From NCBI RefSeq assembly GCF_027744825.2, contig NC_071347.1:20842001-20906000 (forward strand): a stretch of 64,000 nt of DNA. Direction: 5' to 3'. How positions within the stretch are numbered: the first letter of the stretch is position 1; each line of letters starts with the position of its first letter. The position numbers were made by a program, and so were the translations under genes. Positions 58,815 through 64,000 of the stretch are shown one piece after another. This DNA is from Synchiropus splendidus (taxonomy: Eukaryota > Chordata > Actinopteri > Syngnathiformes > Callionymidae). Below the pieces are notes generated by a model. It was not told the origin of the DNA. It did no database searches and was given only the letters and a program-made list of their open reading frames with translations.

Positions 58815-58985
58815 CTTTGTGTGTTCTCCTCGCATATGTGTGGGTTGCATCCGGGCACTCCAATTTCCTCCCAAAGAGCTGAAACATGCAGAGGTTACTG
58901 GGTTATGACATGGTCCGAAGAACTTTAAATGTGAAGGGACCCTGACATGTCCCCTGATGAACACCAGCCATCGCAATGTATCTAA
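58815..58985 (+). mobile_element. L2-like retroelement tail fragment
   Basis: TGTGTTCTCCTCGCATATGT, GTGGGTTGCATCCGGGCACT, CCAATTTCCTCCCAAAGAGC, AACATGCAGAGGTTACTGGG and CATGTCCCCTGATGAACACC follow the same order as the fish L2-type tail, diverged. Confidence 0.6.
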
Positions 58986-60630
58986 GTAAATATGGGTCAA
59001 AGGTCGTGAGTCTTGGAGGAAAAAAAATATTGAAATTATCTGATACAATCAAACATTCCAGATACTACTTTTTTTCAGATTAAAAACTTTTTTTGTTTTT
59101 GTTTTTTTTGTGTTTTATTTATTTTATACAAACTGTAAGTAGAGCTGTGTCGTGTTGAAGAAACATATTTAAGGGCTTCAAACGATTAAAATTTCTAATC
59201 CCAATGATTTGCACTTAAGCCGTAGATAACTTGCGATTAATCGCAAATTAATCATGTTTTCCATCTGTTCTAAATGTAACTCTGGAAGATTTTATCAACT
59301 CAAGAGTGACCAATACTGCTGTTCATGTTTTACATGTGCGGTTATTAGAAATATGAAGCGTCACAGGAAGCAGCTGGTGATGTAAGGAAAAGCACCATTT
59401 CACTGAGATAAAAACAATAGAATCCTCCATAGTCAATTCAGTATTCGTTCAAGGTGACAGCACTGCTTGGAGTCCAGAGTTGGAACCTCGGGCGGAAACG
59501 GCGTCTTCCACAACAGAGTAACAGAGTTCTCATCGACAGCATTTAAGACTACTTAACCCTTGTGGAGAGAACCAGCTCGCGTGACTTGACAGCCGAAACA
59601 CCGTCCTCCTTTCATCTCCGCTCGACTGCTCTGCTTTTTTTTTTTTTTTATAAACGTCTGACCTCTTGGAAGTTAGTAAAACAAACTTTCAATGACTGAT
59701 ATTCAATCAATTTTTTTCATATTTTTTACAGAGGTTTTGACCCAGATTTAGCTCCCTACAGTGATGTAGGCAAGTGCTCTCGCTGCATGCAAGAAAATCA
59801 TGATTTAGGAGGTAACACGTGCCTTTCTAAATCAGGTCAAATACACGGCACATGAGTGTTGTGGATAAGTGAGTCACAGTGCCTCATCGTGTGAAAGCTC
59901 CTCCACAGGAAACCAGACAATGAGTCCACACCCCGTGATTATGATGTCACTGCGAGAGTGGACGGTCGGAGATAGGGATGCTGAAGATACAGGCAGCAGG
60001 GCGTGAGAAACCCGTCATGTCTAGATGCAGTTTGACTCAAACCGGGAACCTGACCGTTCATCGCGCTCACACAGCCATTTTAGAGTGAGAGCCAGGTTGA
60101 AGAGAAGATCCATTGCCCCTCATTCTGTTCATACCTGCCCTCGTTCCCTGCAGTTGCAAATCTTTGACATGATCTGTGGCCCTCTGGAAAAGATATTCTC
60201 TGCACACTTGGTGATCATATGAGCGTCAGCTGCACGTCCTTTAACTTGGATTCACTTGTGTTGAGAATGGGCCGGGTAAAGCCCCTCGATCGTGAGCACC
60301 AGGAGGGTTTGTTCAGTGGCAAAGGGTTCACCCCGAGTTCCCTCCGCCTTTCCCTCCTTGCATAAATAACCCAAAATAAAAGTGTCAGCTGAAAGACCTG
60401 CGATGTTATGTAACTGCTGAGGGACACGATAAGATAAAGCACCAGTGTTGAGACTTTCCTTCACACCCCATCAGCTCTGCTGCCTGATAATGGAGAGCCA
60501 TAATGTTGAAGCGTTCCAAGCAAATCCTAAAAACAAAACATAAATTGATCCAAATCTGGTTTGTTAAAAGAATCATACATTTTATTTAAAGATTATCAAT
60601 ACAAATGTGTGCGTATTTTCAATTCAAGTA
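58986..60630. other. Intergenic, no gene seen
   Basis: It contains T runs (59070-59120 and 59636-59650) and otherwise mixed sequence. Around 60140-60235 there is possible regulatory DNA with a TCF/LEF consensus (ATCTTTGA, 60160-60167). No exon recognised. Confidence 0.4.
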
Positions 60631-61338
60631 CAGTGGTACCTCGGTTTTCGAACGTCCCAGAATTCGAACAAATCGAAGTTCGAACAAAAATTTTGAGATT
60701 TTTTGGCTTCTAATATCGAACGAAAATCCAGAACTTGAACGCCCCCGTAAAAAGCCGTAAAAAACATCAAACCGATCAGCTGACCCACGAGGCGCTTTGT
60801 TCTTGTGTATAACTCAGCCTCTGTATGCAGACGTGTCCCGTTAGCTCCATTTACTGACTGTTTTTTCTTCATATTGAGGTGTAAAACCTTTCCTGTCTCC
60901 ACACTGGACCGTGGTAGAGTGTCGCAGGGGAGGTGCTGGAGCGCTCACTCCAGGGTTTGATGTCCTGTTGTGGGCTGGAGCTGGGACAGGGATGAGGCCA
61001 GTCTGGGACAGAGCGTGACTTGGTTTATGACTTTGTCACAGCCAAACTGCACAGAAGCGCACATTCAGAGCTGGACACGCACCGGGCACCTCTTCCCTTC
61101 TGGAGAGACCTCACTCACTCGGCAACCCCTCCCACATGCAGCGGCCACACACATAGAGGAACAGCGCACCTGCAGCAGACACTCGACATTCACTCCTACA
61201 AAAGACTATTTTAAGACTTGGAACGCATTAGTTCTTTTTCCATTCATTGTAATGGGAAAAATCGATTCAGATTTTGAACAAATCGCTTCTCAAATGGCCG
61301 TCTGGAGCAGATTGTGGTCGAGAACCCAGGTACCACTG
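60631..61338 (+). mobile_element. Tigger-like non-autonomous DNA transposon, copy 2 (complete ends)
   Basis: It begins CAGTGGTACCTCGGTTTTCG and ends with the inverted copy (minus strand CAGTGGTACCTGGGTTCTCG). TA dinucleotides flank both sides (60629-60630 and 61339-61340), the target duplication of pogo/Tigger and Tc1-mariner elements. It is about 708 bp. The middle is shared with 2731-3409, and no transposase is encoded. Confidence 0.85.
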
Positions 61339-61340
61339 TA

Positions 61341-63202
61341 GTATTTTTGGTTGAGGCGCAAGAGATACTCAAATATTGTAGTGGAAAAGCAAAGAATATG
61401 CTTTTACAGATTATTAGACATTAATGTTGATAGCCATGGAGAATGAAAAGTGTCAAGTAAAATGCATCCTCACCTCCTTGGCATGTCCTGTTAAAGGCTA
61501 ATGGAAGTCAAAGGCAGGTAAGCCATGGGATGGTGCACCATTGGCTCTGCCCAGTAATATGTGTCAATTGCTATTTAAAGCAGCTCAAAGGGACGTGCGT
61601 TTCATTAAATGGTGACTTGCTGACAGCACTGTCGTTATGGAGGAGTGCAACAAAAGGGGTTATAAACTTGTGACACTCAAGCACAGAGCAGTCAACAGAG
61701 CTTCCGAACGTCTAGGCGCCAACGTGTAACGTGGAAGGCTGCCTTTGGCCTCAGTACATGGCATAAAAGTCCACTTTACCGACGTCAATATGTTACACCT
61801 TGGGTTGATGTCAACATAAACTTGAAGCGCTTCCCTCCACCCTCACGGGGGCCACAAACAGAACAGGCCGCATTGGCACCTGGGCTACGCTCCTGGCCTC
61901 CCACTGCAGCCGCTGCGTGTTTGGGTGTCGCTCTGGAAATGGTGAACATCCAAAGTGACTCTATTGCCGCGCTCCATTTCCATATTGGAGAATACCTCTG
62001 ACCAATTTGGACGTGCTCTTCTCTGCAGTTTTTGTGAACCATTAAAACTCATGAAAACCGAAGAGGCCAAAACGACAGAAGGGGGAAATGGCTATGAATG
62101 GAAAGAAAGAGGAAAAGCTGAGCGGAGGATGAGGGGGGGGTTTAATCACAGAAACACTGACCCATAAAAAGGAGAAGCAGACACAAGTGGAAACCAGAGG
62201 AATGTCAGCCAGCTGGAGGAGACATCCTTCCATCTCGCTCGCTCCGCCGCTGGCTTTCTACTTAGAGCCGGTCGCAGAGTGAAACCTCCTCAAACAAAAG
62301 CTGAGATGCTTCAGAGGGGGAAGACGGTTTATCTCTGACCCTTTCTCCAGAGACGCTTGTCACCTGACCATGCGTTTGAGGGCCTGTTCTCCAGATCGCT
62401 TCAGCGTCGGCGCTCGATCCCACGTCCCCGTCTCTTCCAGGTCGTGGCCTATTAGCAGCGTCCAGGTTCGCGGCGCTGACGGCTCACTCCTCGTACTTGC
62501 TCGTGTGCATCATGACGCTAACAAGAACAAGCTGTTTTGTGGAGGGAATTCTTATCAGTAGCTGGAGGATTGGCAGGATGCTGAGTTCACTGATTAAAAA
62601 CCAAAGGTCACATACCAGACAAACATGTCCTTGCTTCAGCTTCTGAGGGGGCCCGAGGTGTTTGCGGAGACCTGGCTGCATCGTGGATGTGTTTGTGCAC
62701 CCTGTTGATTTTCCTTGGAATCTGACAAGACGAAGCTCGTATCAATAAACACATGAAGAAGTAACAAATACTGCTTTGGATTAAAGTGGAGCAAACTCCT
62801 GAGAAAGTAGCTAGAAGACCTCCAGTCTCTGGAGCATCAGTCTTGATGTGAAATTGTGAAATGTTTGCATGAACAAAGGCAAAATATGACTTGAATAGTG
62901 AAATGATGAGGTTCAAAACTTGCTAAATTCCACCCCAATTTCACAAACTGGGTGATAGTTTAGGGTGGTAAAACTCGGAGCAGTGCATTAATCTTTCTGC
63001 GCCACAAGTTCCACTTTCAATTCAAGGTCCGAATTCCGAGCTGTTTTCCAACTTTCGATTGGAAAACTGCAACAGCACGTGTCAGGATGTGGAACTCTGA
63101 GGTATGGAGGACCAGGAGCAGTCTTCCAACGCAGTTCAGATGCATTTACTTCCATTTTAGCACATGAATAAAATGATTCTAACATGCAACCAAGTCAAAG
63201 TC
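61341..63202. other. Intergenic, no gene seen
   Basis: Mixed sequence. 61465-61660 (with ATTGGCTCTGCCCAGTAATA and TGCTATTTAAAGCAGCTCAA) has the texture of a conserved non-coding element but carries no direct proof. No coding exon was found. Confidence 0.4.
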
Positions 63203-63241
63203 AGTTGTTGTATTACAGCATTTTGCTGTAATACAACAACT
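63203..63241. repeat. Perfect 18-bp inverted repeat with 3-nt loop
   Basis: AGTTGTTGTATTACAGCA (63203-63220), the loop TTT, and the exact reverse complement (63224-63241). It is a near-perfect palindrome able to form a cruciform or tight hairpin. Confidence 0.95.
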
Positions 63242-64000
63242 ACAGAAGTTGCTTTGCCCACTTTTATGACAACCAAGACTTCTATATTGACATCACACCG
63301 GCTCCAGTCTTGGAAGTCGCCTGCCTGTCGTGTGTCGGTGAGGAGCCGGCACTATCTCCCACACCGCAGCGCGAGTCTCAGGACGCGCCAGGTCTCTGCA
63401 GTAATCACGAGCAACAGGTGGGCCGGGACGGGCCCGTGCCGCCGCTGCAAACCCTTTCCTTTGAAACTCCTCAAGTTTGATCCAAGACCGGAAAACATCC
63501 CATTAGTCAAGTTTGTTTTCATTTCAAGGACCACACACACACACAAACACAGCAGATTATGTATAACAAGAAGCTCTAACATTGACTTTCACGAATGTTT
63601 GGGGACGCATATGACCTTTGACCTTCGCCAGGGTACAGCTCCTGATGGGGTTTGTTTTCACCGCCGTTTTCCGTCATCGGCAGCAACTCATTTGTTATCT
63701 ATGGAAGCCAGATGAGGCAGTTTAGACTAGTTCTCCAAAGACTTGAGGAGCCGTTGTTTACTTGACTTGTAAGAATTATTTTTATTATCATGATGTCTCC
63801 TTTTAAACTCCGCCTACCATAATAATTTTAGAAAAAATACCTTCAAATTTACAAGTTTACTGTTGTCACTTTACCATTTAACATCATTGCAGCGCTACTT
63901 TACCTTGGTGTTTTATGCACTACGTCCAGCAACGGCCTGCTGTTTTGCCACATCACTGGAGTGCCACCTGTTGCTGACTCACCACGTCTGAGGCATTTAC
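63242..64000. other. Intergenic, no gene seen
   Basis: Mixed sequence to the right edge. The long plus frame 63164-63715 starts before the palindrome, runs through it and has no recognisable domain. A short CA run at 63529-63546 is the only simple repeat. Confidence 0.45.

Overview
The window looks like nuclear DNA of a bony fish, probably a percomorph. The grounds are spliced genes with short teleost-style introns, CpG-rich promoters, many microsatellites, and fragments of repeat families common in fish (non-LTR retrotransposon 3' ends, L2-like tails, hAT-like and Tigger-like non-autonomous DNA transposons). There is nothing bacterial: no operons, and no long open frame that resembles a known protein. 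I cannot name the species.

Only two genes are recognised with confidence, both at the left end and transcribed away from each other. On the minus strand, positions 1617-1673 are the first coding exon of appl2 (BAR-PH-PTB adaptor). It starts at a CpG-rich promoter with a ZNF143/Staf-like site and a GC box, and the rest of the gene lies beyond position 1. On the plus strand, five small coding exons between 6018 and 10795 encode a complete 62-residue orthologue of OCC1 (human C12orf75). Its promoter has a TATA box, a CT tract and a perfect palindromic RFX X-box. This head-to-head order (APPL2 minus, C12orf75 plus) matches human chromosome 12, with the spacing compressed to about 4 kb.

From about 11.25 kb to 64 kb I see no recognisable gene. 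In human, NUAK1 lies beyond C12orf75 across a large gene-poor interval, but no NUAK1 kinase-domain peptide is visible here, so the window probably ends inside the corresponding desert. This region holds strand-asymmetric A-rich or T-rich islands, decayed transposons, microsatellites including a 104-bp TG array, a purine-rich tract of about 750 bp, two perfect hairpins, unassigned CpG-rich patches, and stretches that read like conserved non-coding elements. Two minus-strand intervals (31114-31287 and 34691-35074) have exon-like features but match nothing I know. They are flagged as leads, not genes.

All identifications come from reading the sequence and from memory of the families. Repeat boundaries are approximate.
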